Assembly (NCBI GenBank): GCA_014871385.1 | Contig: CM026423.1 | Coordinates: forward strand, 17,659,690 to 17,723,689 | Source: Ceratodon purpureus | Lineage: Eukaryota > Streptophyta > Bryopsida > Pseudoditrichales > Ditrichaceae | Reading direction: 5' to 3' | Length of the DNA stretch: 64,000 nucleotides | Part shown: positions 1-11,849 of the stretch, in pieces | Numbering within the stretch: the first letter of the stretch is position 1 | How the letters are laid out: every line of letters begins with the position of its first letter | Position numbers and translations under genes: made by a program | The notes under the pieces: model-generated | What the model was told of the DNA's origin: nothing | Seen by the model: only the letters and a program-made list of their open reading frames with translations | The model's database searches: none

Positions 1-203
1 GTTGTCAGAATTACGGATAAATCTTAATAGTGAATTGATCTGAGCATTATTTATAGAGCATACCAACAGGCATGAACATGTACATGTGTCGAAATAAGAT
101 TCAATGCCAGAACTGCCATTTCTAATTACATAGGACGCTACAAATATAAGCAAACAAACATATAGTCAACTTCACATAATCGGTCAGAGAAAGAAGATCA
201 CAC

Positions 204-3200
204 CTGACAAAGGACCCACTCCGTCACTTCATAAACCATGCCATCAGCACAAGCATACGCATGTGGAAGATCAATCTGTAGGCAACACCGAAAAAATCCA
301 GCATTAGCAAAGCCAAGTTGATGTACAGATAAGATTCAAACTGAGAAAGGAAAAATAATGACAGGTTTACAGATTATGAACCTTTTGAAAAATTCCAAAG
401 AAAAATGCTTGACCAGTCTGTTCGACCCAACCATCACCATCCTTAGCTGGGTGATGATCTTGGCATTCCTGCACAAATGATACCCACATCAATACGAGTA
501 ATAAAACGTCCTGTTAACTGTGGTCTGCAGTGACGTCAAAGTAGAAAAATCTCTAAGAGCCCAGTTAACCTCACCATACACCATCTTGCCCGAAGCTTAG
601 TCTTGTTAGTCGATATCCATGCATGATCCTTCCCACATTTTCGACATGAAATCCTACGAGAATTTGCTGGCAAGCCTTCGTCCCCATCATCTTCTGAATG
701 TCTACACCCACAATCCGGGGTCCCATTTCTTCCGTTCTGCACGAAGAGAACATGACGCAAATCAGACGAGATATAATCAACGTTCATCCTGGTTTGATAC
801 TTTGATATTTTTCATTGCATGTGCAAAAATTACAACAAAGAGAGCGCTCTAAAAGTCGAGACAAACGCATATAGTTTTGGAAATGGCGAATCCAAGTACA
901 TAGAGGTATATGATTAGGAGCGTTAGTTATGAAAATGTAAGGAGGCTTTCAGACAATACAGATGCACAGCTCCACATGAACATTACTTCCTCTACTAACG
1001 GCTGGCAGTATGAGGTTTATAGTTATGTCCAGTTTTTGAGATATGTAAAGTCGTGATTTGTAATCATCATGAGCCGCCGATAAAAGAATGACAGAAAATT
1101 ACCCCATGTACATGATGTCTCCGAATTGTCATAAGTAAATCTTCTCGACGTAACTCTTCATCATAGGTTTTCTTTTTCACAGCATCTAACAGTATCTGAT
1201 GATCATTATCAAATCCTCCAGTTAGAAAATCACATACAGATCATTTTCCAATTCAGTACATACAGCAAGTAAAAAACGTAACTGTAAGTCAAGCGGCATA
1301 GAAAAAGGAGCTACCAAGGAGCAATATGTCTGACCACAGTAGCAAGACTAAATTGGTGAATTGTTATTTCAGCTCCCAAGTGTATGCCATTGTCAGGCCT
1401 TCAAAACTGAAAAGAAAAGTACCTCATAAGCATTCTGCAAACGTTTAAAAGCCTCTTCGGCTTGGTCATTCCCTCCATTTTTATCAGGATGTACTAACAT
1501 TGCCTGCAAAAAGTTAATATACCAGCAGCATGTAAGGACAAGCACAGATATAGGCAACAACTGCAATTTTAAGAAAACTAATATTTTTTCAAAATTCAAA
1601 ATTCTATCCTCGTCAAGATTTTTGTAATTTGCAGCAAGACTTCTGAAAACCTAATGACAACAGCAGCAATTGCAAAAGCGAACGCTCAACTGTAAATAAT
1701 AGTGCCTGATTGACAGAAGTAGAAAGAAATCGAACTATGACAATTGTAAGGAGCATCGTAGTTACAAAACGAGCCCATTGTGATACGTGCTTAACGAAGA
1801 AGACATAACATTTCAATAATACCAAGCAGACAACTGGAGGGTGGCTAGGTAGAGTAAGGTTCGAACCTTCTTCCTATATTCTCTTTTTAAACTTGATATA
1901 TCAAATGTATCATATCGGGCAAACCCAAGGACAGCGTAATGGTCATTACAACCCAGCACACGTGCCACCTCCTCCTCAGCTGACAATGGGTCGCCTTCAT
2001 TTGCTCCGCTAGTAGAAGCACCTGTGCTAGAGCGAGCAGTGTCACCATTGCCCTGAGATGAGTCCGTGTAAGGCACACTACCATCTGAAGACCTTCCATT
2101 AAATGACTTCTGATGAGAAAATGGAGTCTGGTCGGCCTTGGAATTGGTAAATTTTTCATCCTTTTCGACAGAGCTGAGGAAATAAAGCGCCAGGTCCGAG
2201 GAAATAAAGGATAGAGCAATACAAAACAGTAGTCCAAGCCAGCCCCCAGAACTTTTCATAGAGTAAACGGCATAACTCATAGTGGTGAAAACTGCAAGCC
2301 GACCCTGATTTGCAGCAAACAAAGCACCTGACAACAGTTGCATGCGATTGGATCACGGTTAGAATTACAAACAAATGACTGGAGAGTAAAAAGTGGATGG
2401 AGAGGATCGGGAAACAACCTATGTTACGAAGAAAAAGCATCAAACTCATTTATATGGTACAAAACCCATCTACACTACTGCAGATAGTGTAAGAATTCTT
2501 TCAAAGACGTGTCTCCTCAAAAGCATGGCAGCGGTAAGAGAAATCAAAATTCGTTTCAGCTGACTCAAAAAATTTGAAAAAGTGAAGCGAAGCAGCAATG
2601 CATCGTCTCACAAAAGCATTACAGTCTCTGAGTTACAAGGAAGCGAGTAGGTTGTCACCTCCAACGATCATAACAGCCCCTGTCGTCCAGAAACTTCCGT
2701 AAAGCCATAGCACCGCTGTACCGAAAAGAGCCAAGAGCACAAATGCTGGGGTGTACCCCACAAAAAATACAGCTCCCGCTGATAATCCCTGCAATTCCAA
2801 TCCTCTCTCATCAACATTCCAGCAGCGGAAGTTACAAGGCCCTTTTCCTCAATATTAAGCAAGTATCTCGTCCCTTTAGTACCCGGAGGCTAATGACCGC
2901 ATCGGACTGATAGCCACTGGAATCGCGAGGACATTGGGCAATTTTTTACCGATCGTCCATGATGAGGGATGTACTGTAAATCAGTCCGAGGTTCCGTCAA
3001 TCCGAGGTTCCGTCAAACCAAAGGCGATACACAAGAACCGCTGTAACTTAATCTCCAACTTGCTCCACTGAGGATTGGAAAAAAAGAAGCCCAATATGAC
3101 TAATGAAATCAACTCACACAGGTGGCTTGTGGACTGTGATCTATGACAGGAGACAGGCACTATACTATTGATCGAAACCTAAAACATGCGGAAATAATGA

Positions 3201-4297
3201 CTCCACTGTGTATAGTAATGGAATTGAGCACATTCCAGGGTATCGCCTGAATACAAAGAGTGAAAAGTGATACAGTTCGAGGCACATGGATTTAATGAGA
3301 AGGAGGGCATTACCAGAACAATAATCAAGTTGAATAATCCCGAAAGTCGGATGAAACTAAGCACCGTACACCAGAGCAGGAGAAAATGTGCAGCTGACCC
3401 CAAGCGAAACAGAGATGCAAAGCCTCGAATAGCAGCCTCCAAACCCAGCAGACTGAGCATGAGCATAACCCTCGTGATCAGCAACAACCACGCCCGCACC
3501 AACGGCCAATGCTGCCTCACTCTGGACTGCACTCTTGCACGCAATTGCAACAAGTAATCTCTAACAGCCAATATCGCAGGCTCCTGCTTCTCAACCCATT
3601 CTTTCACACATCCAACCCACGAAGCCCAATTGGCGCCCACCTCGCCACTCGCTCTATCACTGCTCTGCGGAACATCCTCCTTCTCCTGCACAGGCTCCTC
3701 CTTCTTCTCTTCCGCAATCTCTTCCCTCTCTCCTCCACCTCTGCTCCTCCCCGGCTGGCTCTTCGTCCGCCGCATGCTCGGCAACCCCGCTGCCCTGATG
3801 GTCTCGGAACCCTTGCTCCCTCCATCACCACCCCTCCCTCGATTACTCTCTCCCTTCCCATTCCTCCCACTCTCCTTCCCAACCCCCCCAGCACCCTTCC
3901 CTCTCCCCCTCCCACCAGAACCCTTCCCCTTGCTCCCCCCCGCTCTCAACCCCTCCCCAGCATTCCTCTCCTCCCTCCTCCCTTCACTCCTCTCCCCCCG
4001 CGGAGACGACGTACCATTCTCTCTCTTCAATTCCTCCTTCACACCCTCACTCCTCTCAACCCGCGGAGACGACGTACCACTCTCCTCCCTCGTCAATTCC
4101 GCCTCCTCCCCAAAACCCCCACCACCCTCCCCCTTCAATTCCTCCTCACTCACACATTCCGATGTGCTCGGCACCTCCTCCTCCAAATTCCGCTCAAACC
4201 CCATCGCACCCTCCCCTCCTTCAACCCCTCCCTCCCCCACATCCCCCCCATCCAACTTCCCCTCCACCTCTCCATTCCCCTGCACATGAACCTCCAT
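204..4297 (-). CDS. DnaJ-domain membrane protein (plant DNAJC14-like), C-terminus off the window
   Basis: Eight minus-strand exons with GT-AG borders join in frame: 4297-3314, 2788-2659, 2327-1867, 1503-1423, 1195-1103, 736-575, 468-382 and 275-204, giving 690 codons before the edge. Residues 1 to about 230 are low-complexity Gly/Glu/Ser/Arg with two GTSSPR-type repeats. Hydrophobic segments fill about 265-328, exon 2 and the start of exon 3. The J domain starts near residue 499 (DHYAVLGF), with HPD at about 530-532 followed by KNGG. Exons 6-8 carry CRKCGK, RARWCMEC and AKDGDGWVEQ, the Cys-rich tail typical of this plant family. J proteins stimulate Hsp70 ATPase; the membrane segments suggest an ER or other endomembrane co-chaperone (inference). 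The ATG at 4297 is the first clear one in frame; a GTG lies upstream at 4324. The last exon(s) lie left of position 1. The identification is firm; the start is less so. Confidence 0.9.
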
Positions 4298-4600
4298 CGC
4301 CCCCCACACCACCCTCCCCTCCACAATTCACCCTCACGACATCGAAACCCTCCCACTCACCATCGCTCCTCCCCCTCCAACCCCCACACCATCACCAAAC
4401 CCTAGTCCCCTCAACCGCAATCACCACACCCTCACCCCCTCCAACACCACCCCCATCACACCACCATCACCTCCCTTCACATCACTCCCACTCAAAAACC
4501 CTAATCAGTGAAAACCTCCCGATGATTTCCCAAAACCTGAACCCTGTCAAAAAATGATATCTCCTGGCACCACTGATACCACTCGTCACCAAATGGAACA

Positions 4601-6366
4601 ATGCAGGGGTCGGAAGAAACGGCTACGCCAGGGGAAGGCGTTCACCGTGGGCAGGAGGAGCCCAGCGAGGCGATCGAGTTCCCATGGGCGTCATGGCGAT
4701 GCCATGGCGATGGCGATGGCGTTCCGAAATTGTGCAACCAAAACGAGAGAGACGATGAAAGTAAGAAACCCTAATACAGTGTGTGTTTTGGAGTTTTGGA
4801 GTGTTGGTGTTGTTTTTGTTGTTGTTCTTCTACTTTGCTCTGCTTGGCTGTTTTGGTACCCCACATTATCAACGCCCTTCCAGTCAACAGCCACTCTTGT
4901 TTACTTTTCTTCTTGTACGGTGCTTTTTCATGACTTTTTGAGATTTCACTTTTGCTTTTGTAACAAATTTTTTTGGGGGGGGGGGCGGACTTGAGCTTTC
5001 TATTTTTTTATTGGATTTTGGTTTTCCATTCTTTTTATTGGACTTGGTTTTGTATGTTTTTATTGGACTTGGTTTGTATTTTTTTATTGGTCTTTAGTTT
5101 TGTGTGAAGGAAGTGGAATGGAGTGGGGAGGAACTTTCGGTAAGACAGAATCTAAGAGTTTAGATTATTAAAATTTATTTTTTTTAAATTTTTTTTAAAT
5201 GATGTTTTATTAGATTCGGGTGGTTTCTAGCCATTGCATATCATTGGCACCTCCAAGGTATTGGCGCATAAGTTGCCAATGTGAATTCATTTATATGAGC
5301 CACTATAAAATTACACAATAAAACAATCTTATACATTCAATTGATTGAGGTATTTTTGTATTAACCCCTAAACGGCCAAGAGTGTTTTTGCTCAAAATTG
5401 CCTCCAAATAGTCCCTTTTTAAAGCAAGCCGGATAATGCAAAATTAGAACCAATTTTGGTATTTCTAATCAGAAGATCTTGTATCTAACTTCTATGTCTA
5501 TATGATTATCAAATCTCACACTCTCATTCCTTACCATTTGAGAGATCATAACATTCAAAGTTGAAGAAAAAGTTTTTTTTATCCTACAAAAGGGGACAAC
5601 AGTCTTTTGGGGTCCAAAAAAACCATTTTTTTTAGTAGATTTAAGAATGAACCTCTTTAGATTCTTGTTCCTAGGTGAGTTAGGTACATGTCCACAAAAT
5701 CTCATGCCCATGCAAGGTGTAGAACCTTGAGAATATCATCAATTTCCACAAAAGGATGTGCTGAAATTCACATTCAAAGGCCGTTTTTTTACAATAAAAA
5801 TAGCATATGAAACATTCTTGGATTGAAAATCCAATAAATGCAAACATGCTCTAGTGCCTCTTCTATATGCGAGAATTTTTATTTTTTTAAAACACTAAAA
5901 TCTCGATCTCTGGTGGAATTTCAAAGTTTTGTCTTTAGGCAGATTTTGGGAAATTTTGGGCAATTTTAGGCAGAAATTGTTGCATTCACAATGGCTAGGA
6001 GCATGCCCATAGATTGGCTGAAAACATTAAAATTCTATAACTTTTTCTCACTTCGTCCCAAAAAAACGAAAATCCCCATAAACCTTTTGAAAAAAAACTT
6101 TTTCCACAGAAAAATTCAAAACATTTCAAGTAAACTTGAATTTTTAGGAAACTGCCCAAAGCCCAAAAACGCCAATTCTTGGACAATGGCCGTTTAGGAA
6201 TTAATAAAGTAGTTGCATATTTCAAATGATTTAATTATAATAGGTGTATTTTTGTCCTTATCAGTTTGTTTCACTTGTTTTCCTCAAAACCTTAACTTTA
6301 TTTTGTTTTGTTTTTTAAGCAGGAGTACTTGCACGATGCATTGCGATTTTCTTTGAGCTTAGTTGA
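4601..6366 (+). CDS. Possible small two-exon gene divergent from the DnaJ gene (67 aa)
   Basis: An open stretch from ATG 4601 ends at a GTAAG donor (exon 4601-4760). A T-rich tract and AG at 6321-6322 would open exon 2 at 6323, giving RVLARCIAIFFELS and stop at 6366. The two parts fit in phase. The alternative frame from ATG 4593 (MEQCRGRKK) is also open up to the donor and is basic, transit-peptide-like. The intron would contain a TTAA-target element. Exon 2 has a second copy at 9585, and the three differences before the stop are all synonymous in this frame. The protein is not recognised. A promoter shared with the DnaJ gene would be natural here. Both the frame and the existence of the gene are uncertain. 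Confidence 0.25.
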
Positions 6367-6480
6367 TGATGCCTTGGTGGCAATAGAAGTAAAAAATTAC
6401 GTGTATTTATAATATATTTAAAGTATACTTTTGAAGCTTAAGAAAACTATTTATATGTATTTTGATTTTTATATTATTAT
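5155..6480. repeat. Local direct duplication, copy 1 (carries the TTAA element)
   Basis: The AT-rich sequence at 5155-5360 plus 6201-6480 is repeated, diverged by several percent, at 9250-9727. The second copy lacks the 836-bp insertion. Short subsections also recur at 8940-9015, 9200-9250 and 10528-10600. The first part, with a GCCATTGCATATCATTGG core, belongs to a dispersed repeat seen in more diverged form near 10975-11160, 30745-30890 (inverted) and 36955-37080. Confidence 0.7.
5365..6200. mobile_element. TTAA-target miniature transposon (piggyBac-like), 836 bp
   Basis: Ends are inverted: CCCCTAAACGGCCA on the left and the complement of TTCCTAAACGGCCA on the right. The element is flanked by TTAA at 5361-5364 and 6201-6204. 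The duplicated copy of the host sequence has a single TTAA at 9464-9467 and no insertion, which fixes the boundaries. TTAA duplication with C-rich tips is the hallmark of the piggyBac superfamily. No transposase is encoded, so it is non-autonomous. Internal sequence resembles 31080-31290, which may be an older relative. Confidence 0.75.
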
Positions 6481-6682
6481 TCCTTTTTATTATATAAAAA
6501 ATTTGAAAGCATAGAATCACAAGTATATGACAACTACAAGAAAAACACCTCCGCAATCAACTAAAAATCAACTGAAAAGTCTTGTATCCAACAAGATGGT
6601 TCGTTTTCAGCGGTCCTTAGTTACGAATCAAAATAAACTTATATCTTGGCTAGTTGACTGCGGCATTAGCCGATGACATGTA

Positions 6683-6910
6683 TTGGATGATCTACATGGC
6701 ATAATCCCGCCAAAATTTGATGATTCACCTGGCATTGTAAGTCGTGGCGCGTTCGACTGCACATTCGAGGAAGTACCGGCTCGTCGATGGAGCCAGATGG
6801 ACGCAGGACAACGCACAATTAGGGTGTGGCTTGACATAGATAGTGGACAAGGAAATGTTGACCATGCCCTTGAAATTAACATATATACAGGGGTGGACAT
6901 GTCAGAGTGA
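6683..6910 (+). other. Unrecognised coding-like fragment
   Basis: A 75-residue open stretch without its own ATG; the Met-like first codon is TTG. Composition is balanced and soluble (for example PPKFDDSPG, VWLDIDSGQG, ALEINIYTG) and the GC content is higher than its flanks, so it looks like a captured or decayed exon. No AG acceptor sits directly in front. The product is not recognised. It lies between the two copies of the local duplication. Confidence 0.3.
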
Positions 6911-6992
6911 GGAAAAATTTTGAATTTCTATATTAATATATCAAAATTTTACAAGGGAAACGACATGTAACCATGTATTAAGTCTACCACTT

Positions 6993-7777
6993 CTAATTTT
7001 CTGTGTTCTGAGGGTCTTCTGTGTACCACTCATTGTTTTCATATGTTAAAGCTCTTCCTTCTTTTAACTGATTCTGCAATCTTGTATGTAACCAATTCTT
7101 ATTTACTATGGCAACACCTAATTTGAAATCATTTAGAGAAGTAGTTTCAAATGGTAAAGTACCATGTGTAATATACTTACTTTTCATAAAAACTCTTGCT
7201 CCATTATTATTATCAAATTTTAAACAATGTTGAAATACTCCAAATAAACCTCCTTAACGTGCACCTTTAATAAACCATGTTATAAATGAAGCTTCCATAT
7301 CTGAAGGGTGTATATGGGATTTAATATAAGAGTTTTTTGATACATGAAGTTGATGTACTTGCGTCTCGTATCCCTCCAATTGGGCATTGAAGTAGAAGAG
7401 TTTTTAAAAAACAATTTTATCCCATAAATTGTTGAACAAATATTATCTCCTAGAGCTTTATAATTCATTTGAATTTCATCATTTAACTTATTGTTACTAA
7501 ACATAACGACACATCCTTTTGAAATTTGTCCTCCATATGCGCTATAGCCATGGCAAATGGATTGATATTGTCCCCTCCTGGAATGGGGTTGATTATTTTT
7601 GGCTTTATAGGGAGATGTGAGATAGTAATGATTTACTTCATTTATTATTTTTTTATAAGCATAATTTTCCCATAATTTAGGATGATAAATCAATTTAGGA
7701 TGATAATCTCTCTCTGCTGTCCGAAACAACATGTCCGATTCAACAGGCGACATCCACAGACTTCTCTTCAGTAGCAC
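6993..7777 (-). pseudogene. Unidentified decayed protein-coding block, AT-rich
   Basis: Two long minus-strand open stretches (7777-7280 and 7187-6993) have protein-like composition rich in Asn, Lys, Tyr and Trp, for example NNGARVFMKSKYITHG and NKNWLHTRLQNQLKEG. Together they look like one gene of about 250 residues or more that no longer has a continuous frame. The AT-rich codon use differs from the host genes in the window. I do not recognise the family. A foreign or mobile origin is possible but not shown. Confidence 0.4.
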
Positions 7778-7860
7778 TTGACCAGGGCGGTCTTTTTCTT
7801 GTAGTGGACATTGCTATCTTGATGAAAAAAATTAAATAATCTTTAGTAGTTTAGAGAAAT

Positions 7861-8289
7861 TTGAAGAGGATGTGCAATTCACTCGAGGTTGCAATTTGTG
7901 AGACCTTTTTACAAGATCTACTCAGCCGTATAGCAATTAGAAATGACTCGTGGGATTCCGTGGGTTATTCACCATCTTGGACTCCGCCAAAAATAATTGC
8001 ATTTCAAGATATTGAGAATGCTCGTGCAATTTCTACGCTTTGGAAGAAGGAGATTGATAATAGTCCCGAATACGCTTGCTTGAGGTTGGCAAAATGGGAC
8101 TATGATTCATACACAGGTGGCCATTGCTTGCCGAAAGATGAATATCACACGTATCGATTTAATGTGAATAGGAACATCTTTAAGAAGTCGTGGGCCCTTG
8201 CAGAACCAATCGGCAATGAAAGATTGGAGACGGCGTCACTAGGCGAATTAAGTTGCTGTGAATTGAATCATTTGAGGGCCTTTTCTTAG
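7861..8289 (+). other. Unrecognised 142-codon open frame, probable exon or gene fragment
   Basis: The frame is open from just after an in-frame stop to TAG at 8289. The first true ATG is at 7870 (MCNSLEVAICETF). The sequence has ordinary globular composition, with SVGYSPSWTPPKIIAF, ARAISTLWKKEIDNSPEY and YDSYTGGHC segments, six cysteines and no signal peptide or membrane span. It has no recognisable domain. It may be a terminal exon or a transduplicated fragment, since it lies among duplicated repeats. Confidence 0.35.
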
Positions 8290-9249
8290 TGACCGTAGGA
8301 ATCACTCTCTTTGGTTGCAGCTAGGAGAAAAGGTGGTTCCAAGACCGGGCATCTCGGTCTCACTAAAACATCGATAATCTCACGATTTAAATTTTCCAAT
8401 ACTATTGGAGCAGATTCTCTTCAACTGAACTTTAATGTCTGCATTGTACTTTAAGGATCAACTAATTTTAGAAAAAATTGAACAAATGTTTATATTTTAT
8501 GGCAATATTTTCTTTAATTTGATTGTCTTTCTTGAATTAACCATCCATAAAATTTCCTATGTGGCTTATTTTCAAAACCTAAGATATCACAGATGCAAAC
8601 ACCGTAAAGAGTGTGAGGGAACTTTGCTTTGTAATTTATATTGTATCTATGAAATTTCAAAGACTAGCTGTTTGAACTCTTCATATCTGATGCTTGGACT
8701 CTCATTTAAGGCACTTATAAAATCCTTTTCCAGTTCAGTTTAGTTTTTGCAATATTTTGCATGTTTTTTTTATACAAATAGCGCATGTCATTGCGTGTGC
8801 TAAGTAAAAGAAAAAGTAACAACATTATGCATTGTGATTAAGGTGACTTGCAAATTACATTTAACTCTGATAAAAGTTAATAGTGGACAAAAATAATAAA
8901 GAATGTATAATACAGTTATATAATTTGTGTATAGTTTTTATGAAAATTTAAAAACATAAATTTATAATATATTTAAATTATACTTTTGAAGCTTAAGAAA
9001 ACCATTTATATGTATTTCAATTTCTATATTATTATTCTTCTTTATTACATAAAAGATTTGAAAACAAAGAATCACAAGATATCATTATTAATTCTTTAAA
9101 ATCCTTAACTTTGTTTTACAAAAATACTCCAAAACAATTGTTTCTATTGCAAAGATTATAAACATAAGAATCACAAATATGAATATAAACACATATTTAT
9201 AATATATTCAAAGTATACTTTTGAAGGTCTAGAAAATTATTTACATGTA
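8290..9249. other. AT-rich intergenic DNA with short repeat pieces
   Basis: No gene seen. Contains two short copies (near 8960 and 9210) of the TATACTTTTGAAG repeat that ends both copies of the local duplication. Confidence 0.6.
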
Positions 9250-9727
9250 TTTATATGTACTAAAAGTTTAGATTATTAATTGATTTTATTTTTTTAAATG
9301 ATGTTTTATTAGATTGGGATGGTTTGTCAGCCATTGCATATCATTGGCGCCTCCAAGGTATTGGCGCATAAGTTGCCATTGCAAATTCATTTATATTATG
9401 AGCCATTATAAAACTACACAATAAAACAATCTTATACATTCATTTTATTGAGGTATTTTTGTATTAATAAAGTAGTTGCATATTCCAAATAACTTGATTA
9501 TAATAGGTGTGTTTTTGTCCTTCTTAGTTTGTTTCACTTGTTTTTCTCAAACCTTAACTTTATTTTGTTTTGTTTTTTATGCAGGAGTACTCGCACGATG
9601 CATTGCAATTTTCTTCGAGCTTAGTTGACGATGCCTCGGTGGCAATAGCAGTAAACAATTACATGTATTTATAATATATTCAAAGTATACTTTTGAAGCT
9701 TAAGAAAACTATTTATATGTATTTCAA
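9250..9727. repeat. Local direct duplication, copy 2 (empty TTAA site)
   Basis: Matches 5155-5360 joined to 6201-6460 with the TTAA element absent; the intact target TTAA is at 9464-9467. It includes the second copy of the exon-like segment after a T-rich tract and AG at 9583-9584. It ends exactly where the Helitron begins. Confidence 0.75.
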
Positions 9728-9911
9728 CTAGTGGGACCCGTGCCGTTGAGCACGTTGTCATTAGATTAATATTAAGGACTTTTAGAAACTCCAAATAATT
9801 TTATTAAAAAAAAATTAAAAAAAAATTGAATAGTATATATTTTTGGAATAGTAAATGGAAAAAAAGAAACAAAGAATTGAAATTTTGAAAAAAAAAAAAA
9901 AATTGGAATTT

Positions 9912-10490
9912 TTATTGCAACAGAACTTCTGGGTAAACAACATTAACAGTGTTGGACTCTGTTCTGTTTTGTGGAAGCAATGCTGAAATATGATTTGGAG
10001 AAGTTGCTCTTGAAAGCGCAACATATAACTGTCCATGACTAAAAACTGGGACTCTAATATCTAATCCTATATACTTTACAGATTGGCCTTGGGACTTGTT
10101 AATTGTCATGGCAAATGCCAATCGCACTGGAAATTGCCGCCTACTGAAATGGAATGGCAATGCGGTAGAAGAAGGAGTCAAAGAAATCCGTGGTATAAAA
10201 ACATGCTCGCCTGCATGCGGACCGAAAAGTAAACGTGCTTCTAAAACACGGTGCGAAAACCGTGTGAGAACCATTCTAGCTCCTTTGCAAAGTCCTTGTT
10301 TTGGAGCAAGGTTTTGCAATAAAATGATAGGACATTCAATTTTCAAATCAAGTTTTGACAATGGAATGCCAGACAAATCCAATGAGTTCAAATACTCAGA
10401 TGGATATGCAGCATGATTGTCTGCACCAGCTTCAACAGTATTCGAATCAGCGCTCCTAAAAGTTTTGAGATTGCCAGGAAAAGATTGCAA
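9912..10490 (-). pseudogene. Helitron RepHel: C-terminal Pif1-type helicase fragment
   Basis: About 190 residues match the end of Pif1-like helicases in Helitrons. CPIILLQNLAPKQGLCKGAR is followed by the motif V-like segment AMTINKSQGQS and the motif VI-like segment HGQLYVALSRAT, then a stop. Homology continues upstream to about 10525 (VDLINKEILQSFPGN), where it is cut off by an AT-rich repeat. The Rep nuclease domain and helicase motifs I-IV are absent. In the intact family this protein nicks, unwinds and replicates the element by rolling circle. The fragment cannot do that alone. Confidence 0.9.
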
Positions 10491-10602
10491 AATCTCCTTG
10501 TTGATTAAATCAACATTTGTATTGATTCAAATATATTCAAAGTATACTTTTGAAGCTTAAGAAAACTATTTATATGTATTTCAATTTCTAGATTATTATG
10601 GG

Positions 10603-10900
10603 ACCTCTAGGGGACGCCTACGCTCCCAACATTGAGAATGCAGACGTTCCCAGAGGTTCTAATGCGATGGGAGCGTCAAAAGTTCTGAGTTTGAGGCCCC
10701 GGAGACGCGGGCTTGAATCCCAGCGGTAGTGGCACAGTGCGCAGTTCATTGTGGGCCAGTGACTGGGCATATAGTTTTGTTTCCCACGAAGCGTGGCATA
10801 ATTCATTCAGGAGGGCATGAGGGAAGAAACATGCGGGAGGCACTGTTCCGAGTGATTTTACCTGCAGGTGCATATAGTTTTCTTTTCCACCAAACGATGA
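10603..10900. repeat. GC-richer insert inside the Helitron, possible SINE
   Basis: A block of about 300 bp, much richer in GC than its surroundings, lies inside the Helitron. It contains GGCTTGAATCCCAGC near 10708, which resembles a pol III B box (GGTTCGANTCC). A weak A-box-like GCGATGGGAGC lies about 40 bp upstream. No poly-A tail or target duplication was found, so the SINE reading is tentative. Confidence 0.25.
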
Positions 10901-11594
10901 CTTTTGTGTACCACTGATATTTGATGATGCATATTTGTTATTATTAAAAATAATAATAATGATATAACTCAATTTATTATTGTGAATAGATTATAGGGTG
11001 GCCTCTTAGCTACCGCAAATCATTGACACTATACGCGCCAATGCAAATTCATTCTTAGAAGTCATCGTAAAACAACACAATAAAAAAACTCATATGTCCA
11101 TTGTATTAAGGTATTTGGTATTAACAAAGTAGATAAGTATTCCAAGTAACTTATGTTGTAATGTAATTTTAATATTTAGAGTCTTTTTTATTTGATATAA
11201 AAGATTTTGTGATATGAAAAAAAAAACATAAATGCTTATTAAAAAGTATATTAAAAAAGATATAAAAAGTTTGTCAAAATATTTTTCCATTGACTAATAT
11301 TTTTTGATTCTGTTTTTATATTTCAAAAATAGATACCCTTTCAAATAATTGTTTAATTTTTAAGATTTTAAAGATTTTAAAAAAGATTTTTTAAATGCAT
11401 TTATAACTTGCATTATGTAGATATACAAAAACATGTAATAAGAGGATTTTTTAAAAATACATTAAAATTGACTGAATAAAAATAGTTGTATTTTTTGAAA
11501 AGATACTTAAATTAGATTTCATTTATGATTTTTGTGGAATCGGCTTAAACCAACATACAGAGAGGCGCGCGGTCACTATTTTTAATAGTATAGA

Positions 11595-11776
11595 TTATTA
11601 TCATTATTACTATTATTATTATTATTATTTATAAAAGCCAAATGTATAGAAGGAAGGATGACCATACTATAGATATTTGTTGAACATATGTTATAAAACC
11701 ATGATTTATAACATTAAAAGGATAAAAGTACATATGTTTGATACAATCTATTTTCAATTTCATTACTATATATATA

Positions 11777-11849
<73 letters not shown>

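Larger units (their letters stand above)
9728..11594 (-). mobile_element. Helitron, minus orientation, both termini present, internally rearranged
   Basis: Read on the minus strand, the element starts with TCTATACTATTAAAAATAG (5' end at 11594, preceded by A). It ends with a short hairpin, GTGC-TCAACG-GCAC, followed by GGGTCCCACTAG (3' end at 9728, followed by T). Insertion between A and T, a TC start and a hairpin plus CTAG end are Helitron hallmarks. Only 1867 bp remain: the last part of the RepHel helicase (9912-10525) next to the 3' end, then unrelated repeats. It is therefore non-autonomous. The right flank 11595-11760 matches the reverse complement of about 28960-29123. Confidence 0.85.

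Noticed and set aside
3509-4405. Long plus-strand proline/leucine-rich open frames
   Set aside because: They are shadows of the Gly/Glu/Ser-rich first exon of the DnaJ gene on the other strand; composition follows the C-rich strand.
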